Positions 37,201 to 48,736 of a stretch of 64,000 nucleotides of DNA are shown in pieces. The translations under genes and the position numbers were made by a program. Under the pieces are notes generated by a model. That model saw only the letters and a list, made by a program, of their open reading frames with translations. It did no database searches and was not told the origin of the DNA. The stretch is from Solenopsis invicta (taxonomy: Eukaryota > Arthropoda > Insecta > Hymenoptera > Formicidae), in the NCBI RefSeq assembly GCF_016802725.1, contig NC_052669.1, positions 24,953,770 through 25,017,769 of the forward strand, in the 5' to 3' direction. Numbering within the stretch: the stretch's first letter is position 1; each line of letters begins with the position of its first letter.

Positions 37201-39309
37201 CGATTTTGATTCCTGACTCAATTTCCCGACTCGATCCCAAAAAAAAATCCCAACCCGACCCGAAGCTCGGGTACCCGTAATTTTGGGTATCCGCACACCC
37301 CTATAATCAACACTTTAAAGCTTGAGCTTAAAATGTTGTGGTTCTGGATTAATATATAAAAAGCAAAATAAAGTAAAATAATGACAGCAACTAACAAAAT
37401 AATAAATGACTGGATAATATTCATCATTGAATTTAACGATTTATTTGAATCTTTAGGATCGTACGGTATTATTGCGGCGACGAGCGGAATGGGCGAAAAG
37501 CTTGGGCGAGCCACGCGCCGCAGCCGAAATGTTTCTTTCAGCGGGAGATATCGATCGTGCCATCAGTATTATCGCCGAATACGGTTGGATTGATATGTTG
37601 ATCAAAGTAGGCAGACAATTGGATAAGGCGGACAGAGACAATCTGTCCATGATCGCCAAGAAACTTAAGCAACTGGGTGCTTCGCATGGCGCGGCGGAGA
37701 TTTTTAGTCGATTGGGAGACGATCCTGATGTTGCCGACGTGCTTGTGGACGCACAAGCGTGGCCCGAGGCCTTCGAACTCGCAGAAAGAAATCCGAAATT
37801 GAAGTCACGGGTATATGGACCATACGCACGATGGCTGGCGGAAACCGGACGATTTTCCGAGGCTCAAGAAGGTGCTGTGGATTACTGTAATATCACAACG
37901 GACATAACAAGTATAACGTCGAGATATTTAACATTTAATGTATGTTACAGCGTTTCAAATGGCGGGACAACCGGAAGAATCCATACTCGTACTTACGATG
38001 CTAGCTAATAACGCTGTGATAGAAAAAAGGTTTCGCGATGCCTCTTACTTTTACTGGCTTTTGTCGCAGTTGAGTCTGGATTTGTCAAAAAGCGTGGAAG
38101 AGATAAAAATTATGTTTCTCAATTATTCTGATAAAGCGGATATCTATTATGCGTATCATGAAGTATACAAGTATCTGGTACGATCGTAATGTGAAATGTG
38201 ACATCTTCTCTGTTATACTTTTTCTTTATAATATTGATGTTATTCTAGGAGGAGCCTTTTACATCTCTAATGCCAGAGGCATTATTCAATATCTCGAGAT
38301 ATTTGCTCATGAAAACGCAAAACATGCGATTGGATGGCATCTCGAAGATGACAATAATGTACAGTCTGATGAAACAAGCGCGAATATTGGGTGCCAACAA
38401 GCTGGTTATGCAATTATTGGACCAATTACGTTCGATGAAGATTCCTACGAATCTTCAGACGCAAGTGGAAACGTCGACTTTAGTTGCCAGATCTTATCCT
38501 TATCGCGATCCGGAAGAGTTACTGCCTCTATGCTACAAATGCTCCACATTCAATCCTTTAATGCCGACAAATAATGTATCTGGTAGTAGTTGCACGCAAT
38601 GTGGCTTAAAATTTCAATATTCCTTTGTTATGTTCGGTAAGTAACGGATTAGAGTACATAGAAATTTAAGATCCTTAAAATTCTTGTATTTTCTGTAGAT
38701 TTTTTTAAACAATTATCACTATTAAATTGGTATTCGTTTATAGAAATTTTGCCATTAGTCGAGTTCGAATTAGAAGACGATATCACAGACGAGGAAGCTG
38801 AAAAACTGATAGAAGAACCATTACCTTCCCCCGATGACCTTGCAGTTAGCGATCAATTTACCATGACTTCCAATGAGACTGACCTCTTCACCGCGCGTCT
38901 AATGAGATACGAGGTAGTGACAAAGATAATATATAATTACATAAAGTGTTAATTTTATAAAATAAAATTTAAAAAATGATTATTGTAGGAAAAATCCAAT
39001 AATTCTACAGTAACCGTTGGAAGAGGGGTATTAAAAAGTATGGATCCATCCACAGTGATAATTATTAAGTGGCCTAAGCCTTTTAAGACTAGATACTTCA
39101 GGAATCTTTTGCCCGATCTGCAGGTCAGCTTGTGCAAATGCTGTTTAAAGGTAAATTACACAACACTATTTTAAAAGATCAAGTTTTACAAAATCCTGTT
39201 CTATATGACCGTGATGTTTCAGTTGTTTCATTCGGACGACTACGAATTAGCGTTGTTGCGACACGGGCACTGTCCATTCTGTCGGACACCAAACGTGACT
39301 GCAGGTTGA
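33043..39309 (+). CDS. IFT122: Intraflagellar transport protein 122 (IFT-A complex)
   Basis: Sixteen exons: 33043-33089, 33454-33563, 33657-33777, 33845-34055, 34287-34360, 34440-34710, 34779-34940, 35268-35565, 35633-36003, 36190-36582, 37457-37871, 37951-38177, 38249-38636, 38744-38913, 38989-39150, 39223-39309; 1,168 residues with all phases consistent. N-terminal WD repeats include LKGHKDTVYCVCYARDGKKF and ASGSADKSVIIWTSKLEG, followed by the second propeller with DRYAYR..MTDVIIQHLIT. The C-terminal half is TPR-like helices (CLGVAESDW, AAKLYQKAG). Two zinc-ribbon-like Cys pairs occur near the end (CYKCSTFNPL..CTQCG and CLCKCC-type..CPFCR). IFT122 is a core subunit of the retrograde IFT-A train in cilia; in insects it serves sensory neurons. 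The acidic insert of the vertebrate protein is absent. One intron carries a hAT-like element. Confidence 0.97.
34178..34229. repeat. (TA)n microsatellite in an IFT122 intron
   Basis: About 25 TA units lie in the 231-bp intron between exons ending at 34,055 and starting at 34,287. Confidence 0.95.
36600..37303. mobile_element. Non-autonomous hAT-like foldback element (704 bp) in an IFT122 intron
   Basis: The termini are TAGGGGTGTGCGGGTATCC at the left and the inverse of TAGGGGTGTGCGGATACCC at the right. A perfect 8-bp target duplication TAATCAAC flanks it at 36,592-36,599 and 37,304-37,311. TIR start and 8-bp duplication are diagnostic of the hAT superfamily. The inverted arms are long, about 240 bp each: blocks such as CCCAAAATTTTGTAAATTTT and TATACACTGAT..GAGAAAAAAATTACTAAATTT occur in both. 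The ends also contain short subrepeats of CGGGTCGGGACCC. No transposase frame exists. Insertion is 17 bp after the splice donor at 36,583, leaving the donor intact. Confidence 0.92.
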
Positions 39310-39546
39310 AATAACGTAGAATTAGAAATTTGTTACAGATCAGGCATATATGTATACATCTTCATATATATATATATAAATTGTTAAAAATATTTTAGAA
39401 ATGTTTTAATCTTTCTATTTAGGGCCGAATCTTGTATAGTGCACTGTTATACATATATACATATGGACTTGTTTTTTATATGCGAAACTTTTTGCAACTG
39501 CGTTATTTTTTCTATTCACGTTACTATCACAACTGTATTTTATTCG

Positions 39547-39556
39547 AATAAATAAA
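39547..39556 (+). terminator. Poly(A) signal of IFT122
   Basis: Two overlapping AATAAA hexamers lie 238 bp after the IFT122 stop codon and before the next gene's start codon at 39,715, giving a short 3' UTR. Confidence 0.7.
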
Positions 39557-39714
39557 GTAGGAGTACTTCACAGAGCGTCGTACAGTTAAAGGAACAGTAA
39601 ATCCGAGGGTTCGGTTATGTGCTAATTGCGGCGATCGTTTGAGCATACATATTCCGTTACCGGTATTCCCTGAGAGCCAGAGTAAAATTCTTGAAATCAG
39701 TCACGTCTCCAGAC

Positions 39715-41531
39715 ATGATCAGTATACTATTAGTCGGCTGTTGTACTTTCGTGTGTGTCATAAGTGCTCAGGCTATTAATTTGGACCGATCCTTGAAAAA
39801 TAATGCTTCAGAGATCAAATCATTTAACTCCCGTTCCAATCGTCAGGAAAGGTGTAAGTCATTTAAAGAATAATGAGTATATCATTTAGATATATATATA
39901 TTTTTTAAACGTCGTGATGCATCTTCGCCCAGTCTTCCCGCTATTCAGCGTCGTACGTTTCGCTAACTCCGAGTGCCTGTCGAGCATCGATCAACTTAAT
40001 GGAACGTGCTTTACAAGACGGGAGTGCATTAATTACGGAGGTAATCCATCGGGACCATGCGCCAACGGATTGGGCACTTGCTGCGTGTGTAAGTAGCATA
40101 ACGGAATTAATTATAAAATTATAATTTGTCGATCATAAAATAAATGAATGTGCCTCACGATAAAATTGACACGACGGAATTTATACGTATTGCAGTTCAA
40201 AAGTCTTGCGGCTCCACCACCAACATGAATAATACGTACTTTGTAAGTCCAAGATATCCCATCACTTATCGAGGTGGAGAACGATGCACGATCACGGTGC
40301 AACGCTGTAATTCCAACATATGTCAGGTAACGCACGCGTTATGCATCAGTTCCAGAGAGTAAGTCTTTAAGTTTCTCACATTTGCAGTTGCGGCTAGATT
40401 TTCTGGAGGCCACCTGGGCCCAGCCTAATTCAACTGGATTTTGCGATTTAGATGTGTTTTTGGTATCGGGTGGTTCGTCTACGGTGCCCAGAATATGCGG
40501 AGAGAACACCAACCAGCATGGTAAATCAAATTTGTGAAAATTTTCATACAGATTGAGAAGAACGGAATTAACTAGACGTAAGATTTCGTTTCAGTATACG
40601 TTGACTTTAATGGAGCAACGCCAATCACGATATCCGTCGACACCAATGCAGATTACGCGTTCGATCGACGTTGGAATATAAGGATTCTGCAAATAGCATG
40701 TGATTCTGTATGCAGAGGTACGCGAATATTTTCATCATCGTTCTCAGATACTTACAAATTGTCTCCGTTTCAGCTCCTAATGGATGTTTACAATATTACA
40801 AGACTGTCTCCGGCACTGTTATGAGCTTCAACTTTGGTACAACGGAAAATGTCCGAGGTACACTTCAATCGAATGTCAATCAAATGCCATGAATTATAAA
40901 TGAAGTGATCTAAACAAAGAATTGATTCAGCTCCTCAGATAGGAACGCGACAGATGGTGAATCACCATTATGGCGTGTGCATCAGGATGAGTCTTGGATA
41001 TTGCACTATCGAGTGGTCGCAAGTTGATAGATTCTCCTTTTCCGTTTCTGGAGACACAGGATCGTTTGATCCAGATATAATAGGTATAGATCGATAATTT
41101 TTCCTTGAAAGTTTTTTGTAAATTTAGCAAAAATTGTTGATTGCGTCAGATATACTTTATAAAACATGGATCGCAGAATACCTTACCATTTGCCACGGCG
41201 TTTAGTTATCATGTGTATTAACAGGCACAGATTTGGTGGCAGAATCTGGAGCTAGCTGCACCAATGATTTCGTGATTATACCCGACCCGCGTGAGAATGG
41301 CGCTTCCGTTAATACAGACAGATTTTGCGGAAATGGATTTATAACAAAAATATGTAGGTAATCATTTAATGCTACGTTATACATTATAGAGATACTATAT
41401 ATTTTTTCATGAAATTTTTAGCGGACTTGAAACCATTTGTACTTTATGTCGTTACTAACGGCGATGAAATGCAAGAGGCTCAAAACAAAGGCTTCGCACT
41501 TATGTTTCGTCAGCTACCTTGCGCAGTTTAA
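39715..41531 (+). CDS. Secreted insect CUB-domain protein with N-terminal cysteine module
   Basis: Nine exons: 39715-39853, 39933-40088, 40196-40326, 40388-40520, 40595-40717, 40774-40857, 40943-41083, 41225-41353, 41422-41531; 381 residues. A signal peptide (MISILLVGCCTFVCVISAQA) is followed by a compact Cys-rich module (residues about 65-100: ECLSS..GTCFTRRECINYGG..GPCANGLGTCC). Two CUB-like regions come next, visible as CGSTTNMNNTYFVSPRYP, CTITVQRC, QLRLDF, FSFSVSG and a final VVTNGDE..GFALMFRQLPC. This layout occurs in insect secreted proteins related to clip/CUB serine-protease relatives, but no protease domain is present. The protein is probably extracellular; its partner is unknown. 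It starts 160 bp after the IFT122 poly(A) signal and is tail-to-tail with PTGES2. Confidence 0.85.
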
Positions 41532-41944
41532 TTTATAATTTATACTGTTATGTATATAAATGGTAGGGCCTGCACTAGTCGCTTGAGTAATTACCAGCAA
41601 ATGACTATTTAAAAAAATCTTATAATAAAACTTAAAAAAAAATAAATTGTAACTCGACAAATTCTTTTTTCTTTCTGGCGATCATTTAATTCAGATATAA
41701 TAGGTAAATAGGACTAATTTTTGTTTGAAAATTTCCTATAAATTTAGCAAGTATTGATATTTTTATTTTACATCTAATTTTTATACATATTTGATTAAAA
41801 TTGGTTATTGAATGATTTATTTGACTGGTGCAGTGACCTACATAAATTTTTTCTTAGAGTAATATTATTAAGCCACATCGTAATATTCATAAGTACGATT
41901 TATTATGTAAATAAATAATTCTATACATATGGGAGAACAATATA
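41532..41944. terminator. Convergent 3' ends of the CUB gene (+) and PTGES2 (-)
   Basis: Plus-strand AATAAA occurs at 41,624-41,629 and again at 41,641 for the CUB gene. Minus-strand AATAAA (TTTATT on the plus strand) occurs near 41,898, some 45 bp after the PTGES2 stop, and near 41,815. AGATATAATAGGTA at 41,694 repeats sequence from the exon border at 41,076-41,089, suggesting a small local duplication. Confidence 0.6.
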
Positions 41945-43854
41945 TTATCTACTCAAACTCGCGTTACCAGAATGTGCATCAACTTGCTCTCTGACAGCAT
42001 TGTACCAAATGCCAATCTTTGTATGGGTCAGCAAGTCTTGGAAAGCATCACAGCCTTCGATACTCTTCAAAATTCCGTACACCGCGAGATCGGACAAATC
42101 GGGCTTGCTACCGCCCATGAATGTAGTGCCACGTGCCTTGATACCGCGCAGCCAGTAATTTGCCTCGTCGTATAACGACTGTCGCACATCGTCTTTTAGA
42201 CGATGCCTCTTTTTAAGTTTCTTTCCTATCAACCACATTGCCATCGCACCCACGTTTACTATCAGTAATCGCTCCCACGATGGAAAATACTCCTCCCATT
42301 TGCCAACCTAGATTAAAAATTATTTTTTATTTACATTATTGCTCCTACGTGGTATTACTTTTCATCAGTGTTGAGCTAATCGCTTAATTTATTTGTTAAT
42401 TAAAAATTCAAAATATATAAAATTATAATTAATATAATCAATTAATGAAATTAAATGTTAAAACAATTTTTTACAATTAATTTTTAATCATATTTCAAAA
42501 ATTATATTGATAACTTTTAATTGATTCAAACTTTAATCAATTAATGCTCAAAATTTATTTTAAAGCAACTGAAAAATTTTAATCGTTTGTTATAATCAAA
42601 AACTAAATTCTTAATCGTAATTATTAAATAATTGAAAAATTGATTAAATTATGCAACACAGTGCTTTTTACAGATTCACTCACTTCTGAGAACCAATTGA
42701 ACGTCTTATAGGATTCATTGATTGTTCTGTAGACATTTGGCGAAAGAGTGTGAATGAACACCTCGTCTGCCCACTTCCTCCAGTTACGTTCCTCGCTAAA
42801 CATAAAAGAACAGTAAAATGGTATAAAATGTGTGATTGATTATCCAATTATGTATATATTAGATTTCACATACGTAATATCGTTCATCGATCTATCCTTT
42901 GGAAGCTGCTTATTGAACATGAGAAAATACTTGTTTATAATCTCATATTTAAATTTGCCATTTTCTTCATGCATGCCTATACTCGGATAATAATTGGCCA
43001 GTTCTTCGATTTTGTGAGATGTGTTGTAAAAGTAGGAGGCAAGAAGCGATACTATCATGGTGCTGTCATTTAAGGGCTGATAACCTCCATCCACTTTGGT
43101 CAAGAGGATTGGAACTTTTTTGTACGAGGACCATCCAATTTCTTTACGAAGCACTGGGTCTACCTCCACAATGTCATAAGATATCCCATAATAATCCAAG
43201 AATACTCTGACCTGAAGTATAAATAATTCCATTCAGATTTTAATTCGGTAAATTAGCTTGTCATATATCTGTATTATTCTGTTATAATACAGATAGAATT
43301 ATTGACTTTAGCTATTGAAGAAATATCGAACTGTGGAAAGAGATGAGATTAGAGAGAAATTATACAATTAGAAATTCTGCTGTCTGCGATTTCTAAAGTT
43401 TTACCCACCTTACAGCAAAAGGGGCACGTCTGATACTGGAATAACGTAAGTTTTAAACCTGTGGAATCCACCGGGGATGTAATCTGAAATAAAACAGGTG
43501 CGATTACATCAAGGCAAGATATACGCAGCGTGCAATCGTTCACGATCATCGGGATACCTTCCGGGACGGAGTGATAGGCGGCTTGTGCTTGAGTAATGCA
43601 GTCTCCAATTGCGTTCCCTCCAGGGCGATGTTCTTCCGAGTCTCCTTGATCCTGCGATAAGCATAACCCGCACCCACTGCGGTGCCGGTCACTGCGCCGA
43701 TCAGAGCAAATTTCACCAGACCTGACCGCATCCTCTGCGGCTGCTGCACCATCGTGCAAAATGACCCTTGGGTGCCATTCTGATTGATAAAGTAACACTT
43801 ACTCAAAAATTTCGCCCTTTCTGTGAACCGGGCGAATCTGTGTACCGCTGCCAT
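41945..43854 (-). CDS. PTGES2: Prostaglandin E synthase 2 (membrane-associated, GST-like)
   Basis: Exons, 5' to 3': 43558-43854, 43409-43483, 42874-43211, 42684-42795, 41945-42307; 394 residues. A basic N-terminus and a membrane segment (about residues 46-66, FALIGAVTGTAVGAGYAY) precede a glutaredoxin/thioredoxin-like fold. That fold carries the redox motif C119-P-F-C122 in LFQYQTCPFCCK, then the GST N-domain core (KKVPILLTKVDGGYQPLNDS) and an all-helical C-terminal domain (FMGGSKPDLSDLAVYG). The family isomerises PGH2 to PGE2 in vitro and binds heme with glutathione; its in vivo role in insects is unsettled. The ATG at 43,854 follows a stop-free leader, so upstream in-frame ATGs exist, but this one gives the family-like basic N-terminus. 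Confidence 0.95.
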
Positions 43855-45069
43855 TTTTAGGTTAGCGGATAAACGTTGTACAAATTCAAGGACCTTGCTA
43901 CGATATAAACACGTAAATCGTAAATTATGGATACTTATACAATCTTTTCGGGATTGCCTAACTGAAAGTAAAATTATGTATTTATTAAAGAGCAATTACG
44001 ACAAATACTCTGCATAGTAGAAAAAAACTTACTACAGAATTAGTTTTCAATTATCATTGATATTATATGAAAAAAGTGTCAAGACTGTCTTTAGTTTCTA
44101 AAATATTTTAATTGAAAATTGATGTAAGAATTCCAGATAAGTTACTTATATAGCGCGTATCACTTCGTACGATGATATAATCGCCGTTTTAATTTTAAAG
44201 TCGTTTAGTATTCCAAGCTATTGCTTTTAAAAAAAGGCAAAAAAATAATTACAAAACAATAATAATTAAAAAGTATTGGGCGTAAAGCATTGCTTAAAAT
44301 ACTTTGTTATATAAAATTGCTTGATTTGAATTTCATGCCAGAAATATGACCAAATGTTTTTTTTTATAATTATGTTGAAAAAGCAATGAATTAAACTATC
44401 TTGTAACAGCGAATATATTTGCATATATTTGTTGATATAACTTTTCATATATCTACATTCATCCACATACTTACATGAAAGATGCATGCAAATATCATAT
44501 ATTTAAATTATTATTTAAATATATTTATTAAAGATATATATTCGTTTCAAAATCTACATGAATTCGATATTATATTCTATATATTTAGTTTCATTATCTT
44601 GATTTTTTAATTTATATATAATATTCACAATATACATATTTGGCGATATACAAGCAGTAAATGTGTCACCAAACATTTTATAAAAAAATATGCTGTCTAA
44701 TGTATGTAAATAACACTATTCTATTTTAAAAAGTGCCAACGATTTCGTCAGACACGTCCAAATAGATAAAATTCAAGCTACGTTTGCTATTTAAAAATTT
44801 GTTTTAGAGATTATAAATATAAACATGCACTTCTACAGTACGTTCTATATGAGTTTATATTAAATATAAATAGTTAAAAATTAGTCCCTTTAAAGTTTAA
44901 TTTAGGCAGTATTCGTCTTCTGGAACATACAATGATACAAAAATATTCTATAGTTGTTAATAACAATTCTTCAGGCAGTTTAATAAATATAGAGATTCTT
45001 TAGGCACTATTAAATCTGGATGTATTCCATTGCTTCTTCTGACTGCGTTACTTTTTCATCGTGTGCATC
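43855..45069. other. AT-rich spacer: PTGES2 promoter and ILK 3' UTR
   Basis: The right part is the probable ILK 3' UTR on the minus strand, with a minus-strand AATAAA near 44,524, roughly 540 bp past the ILK stop. The left part near 43,860-44,100 would hold the PTGES2 promoter. No RNA gene or conserved frame was seen. Confidence 0.5.
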
Positions 45070-47950
45070 TCAGCGCTTCATCTTATCGAGGATCGGCACA
45101 ACCATGTCAAAGGACGGTCGCTTGCCCGGATCTTCGTTCATACAAATTCGAATAAGCTTTGCAAGATGTGGAGAAATGCCCGGTGGGATGCTCACACGTA
45201 AGTCTTCCAGAGCGATCTAAGATAAATTATTAGTTATTAATATAATGCTTATAATGCTTAAAAATTTAATGAGGATTTTTATATAAAGTAATATGTATTT
45301 TTTTTGCTATGAGGTATGAGAGTTAATGAAAGGAAACCTTAATGCATTGAATTTCTTTTTAAAGTAATAGATTATGTATTACTCGCCTTCATGCCACATT
45401 CCATAGGTGACAGATCCGCGAATGGCACTTCTCTGGTCGCCAATTCCCACAGAAGAACGGCAAAGCTCCACATGTCGCTAGCTTCGTGATTGATGTCTGC
45501 CGGACGCTTGCTCAAAGCTTCCGGCGACATCCACGCCGGCTCATAAATTCGCCCAACTTCTTGGAAGGAGAACTTTGCATCCGCCATATTCACACGAGCT
45601 GTTAGATCATCGTCGATCTGAAATTGAACATAGTACGTATAAAAATAACCATAGACTTTGTATTCAGGCTTTACATATCTTTTGTTTAATTACCGACTAT
45701 CCGGAACTTACCATTATATGCTTACTGTTGAGGTGAAATCTGCATCTATTCTGTCGATCTAAACCATGAAGGAATGCCATAGCTCTGGCGACATCAAGAG
45801 CTAGTCGAAGAGCACGTGCCGTATCCACAACAACACCTGTCCCGCCGTGCAGAAGTCGATGCAAGCTACCTCGTGCCATGTACTGGGAGACGGTTGCCAA
45901 CTGCGGGGGTTGATTCACGCAGCCAAGGACTGGCAGAACATTCGGGTGCGAGAAGATTCTCAGCTTCGGGAACTCCTCGTTGAAGTCCCTGGAGATACGC
46001 GCGGTGCAGTCGCGGATATTCAGTATCTTGGCGACGATATCATTGTTCTGCCAACGGCCTCTCCAGGTTTCCCCACTCGGTGTGCTCGCGAGATGCATAT
46101 GAAGGGCCAGATCAGCCATACTGATCCCTTTGTGCCTCGAAAGAGTCGCATCTCCTGAAAAATAATATAAAGAAATTAAAATGTACCTTTTTAGTATATT
46201 ATCATCCCCTTTTTAAAGATTTAAGAAATACTTACGGCTTCTGGTCTTCAATCCTAACCAGCTTTGATCTTTGAATTGTATCTTCTTCAAATCCTGTCCA
46301 TATTCCACTGCTAAATCTAATGAAACAAGAAATATATTCGATGTGATATATGAAAGGTGGAAGAATTAACTCAGAATGTACATATTTTTATGTACCGTGC
46401 AATCTCTTGGCCACAACACCTCTGGCTTTATCGAGAGGAGTGTCGCCGTCCTTGTTGGCAATGGACACGAGAGCACCAGCCGCAACCAATTCCTCCGCAA
46501 CCGCTTGGTCCCCCCAGAAACAAGCATAATGTAAGGCAGTATTTCCATGTTCGTTTGTGACGTTCACGTCGGCACGGTTTCTAAGCAACTGCAAATCGAG
46601 TTATGTGTTGTATGCTTTAAATATATCTTAACATTCACAAACAGCATTGTTAAATCCATTTCTCATTACCAATTGCACTATGTCTTTGTGTCCATGCGCT
46701 GAGGCTAGGTGCAATGGTGTGTCATCTCCTCTGTTGGTGGCATTAATACGTGCTCCTCTGCTGACCAATAACTCTGCCAATTTTAAGTGGCCTTCTTTAC
46801 AGCACCAATGAAGTGGACTGAATCCATGATCATCTCTGCACACAGAACATGTTCAATGAAATATTTTGAAGTATCTTTTTATAGCAGGTACTAAAATTTA
46901 AATTATTATATAAGTCAAATATAAGCAGTTTCTTTAAATATTATTTAATGAATAAGATTCCTTAGAAACGTCACAGATAAAACCAGAGTTGTGATGTACA
47001 TTTCAAAATTATGTCTACATAAATTTATTATTGTTTACTGCCAGAATAAAATTAGGCAATTTAATAAACAAGTATAATGTTTACAATACAATGATAGACA
47101 TTTTGACCTTTTACATTAAAGTCGTCTTCAATTGATGTTACAAATTTAAACTAATAACAAATTACAATTATATTATCCCTAATGATATCATGATAACATT
47201 AATGCGAAAGGTTGAAATGTCTGTTATTGCGTTGTAAATATTAATTACTAACTGTCCTGGCTCAATTAGCCCTACTTGTTAATTATTGATAATATTAAAA
47301 AGAAGCCTATTGCTTTGTTTTTATAATTGTTTTAATAAATCTTTTTTTTTTAGATTGTAAACAATACAAGTAATTTTAAATTAAATAACACAATATAATT
47401 AAGTTGTAAGAAAAAATAAATAAATTATAAGATGATTATAATTTTAGTATTAATAAAACAAAAATATATATAATATTAAAAATTAAAAAAGATAGATAAT
47501 AGAATATAATTTTTACTATTTCTGATGAAATTTATATCTTTAGTAATCCATAATAATTGCTTGCATAAATTATTCATTAAATATAGTTTCCATTATATAC
47601 ATGTAATGCGGATTATTTATATTTTATATGTAAACGCCCAACTCTGGATAAAACTTACAATCTGCTACAATCACAGTCTTTTCAGTTATCTTAACAATTA
47701 CTTAATAAATTTCTCATCTTCTTGGAATACCTAAGAAAAGCTTCTTATGAAAAATACTTTTCACAGAATTGTTCATCCAGCCAGCCTAATTATAGAGTCA
47801 GAGAGACTACAACGTTCGACGGAACGAGTCCCTTCCAAAAAAGGAGTTCTGGAGTAGTTACCCCTGGTTCATGTCATGCTCGGTGTCGTCCAGCCAGACG
47901 CGAACCTGCATAGCGTTGCCCTCGCGACACCACTGAAATATATCCTCCAT
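45070..47950 (-). CDS. ILK: Integrin-linked kinase (pseudokinase)
   Basis: Exons, 5' to 3': 47862-47950, 46670-46835, 46396-46588, 46236-46310, 45712-46154, 45387-45617, 45070-45216; 447 residues, matching the usual ILK length. Ankyrin repeats fill residues about 30-150 (DDHGFSPLHWCCKEGHLKLA, NRGDDTPLHLASAHGH, NEHGNTALHYACFWGD). The kinase-like domain runs from about 180 to the end. K217 (NNDIVAKIL) is kept, but the HRD loop is replaced by CRFHLN and the DFG motif by DAKFSF, as in all ILKs. ILK is therefore a scaffold that joins integrin tails to PINCH and parvin at muscle attachments. The intron after 45,387 uses a GC donor (AAG then GCGAGT), because the GT alternative breaks the frame. ILK is head-to-head with NGLY1. 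Confidence 0.97.
46836..47861 (-). other. First intron of ILK (AT-rich, 1.0 kb)
   Basis: The intron is bounded by donor GTAACT and an acceptor CTGTGTGCAG. It contains only AT-rich sequence; open frames in it (for example 47,525-47,734 on the plus strand) are short and low complexity. Confidence 0.8.
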
Positions 47951-48736
47951 TTTCGCGCTGTTATCATGTACAGAGGCAGTAAACACACAACAGGCGACGC
48001 CGTGAACGAGCTATATCAAGTCGGTCTGAAGTGCTCCGAAACTGCCAGCCGTCATACGCTAAATATAGCCATGTTCCTGACACTAACACCAGCGCGGCAA
48101 CCTCATTACTCGCCGCGTGCGTATATAACTGTGGCGTTTCTCTTGCAGAAGTGAGGAAAAGAAACACCCCCGTATCAGTTGGAATCGCGCATCTCGCGGA
48201 TTCGACGCAGCCCTCGAAAGTCGCGTGATTGCGCGCCGATTCACGGTGCGGGTGACCATATACGAACCGACGGCGAGATGTATAGAACGGTCGACCCACA
48301 CCAGCATCGCGGTGGGCGGACACCAACCCAACCGTCATGTATACCCCTTCACGCCGCATCCTGCTCAATCTTGTTCCACGAGAATCCAACGGAGCAACCA
48401 AGCAACAGATGAGAAAATGGACATCTCCCACGAGACGCCGTCTAGGTCTGTTCTCATTCGCCGCAAGTTCGTGGCGAGATTCGTGAAGTGCGGTCTACTG
48501 TCGGTAAAATCCATCGCGTAGCTTTCGTGTCTTCCTCTACACTCGTGCTCGCGTCTGTCCCCATTCTCGGTACAGCGGATTCACGCGCGAATCAACGGCT
48601 ACGAGCTTATCTTGTATCCCTAGCAACCAGCGACGCGTAAAGTGAGGAGTCAGCAAAAATGATGACGGGTGGGCGTCCGACGACGATGGCGAACAGATGA
48701 TCGTTGACACTCGAGTGTGTGACTGTTCACGTCGAC
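47951..48736. promoter_or_regulatory. CpG-rich divergent promoter between ILK (-) and NGLY1 (+)
   Basis: The two start codons point away from each other across 786 bp of GC-rich DNA. Long open frames on both strands here (for example 155 codons on the minus strand, ending 14 bp before the ILK ATG and out of frame with it) lack family resemblance and are probably untranslated leader sequence. Confidence 0.7.

Noticed and set aside
47964..48431. 155-codon minus-strand frame ending just before the ILK start codon
   Set aside because: It lies in the GC-rich divergent promoter, is out of frame with ILK and shows no domain. It is probably leader sequence, though a uORF cannot be excluded.
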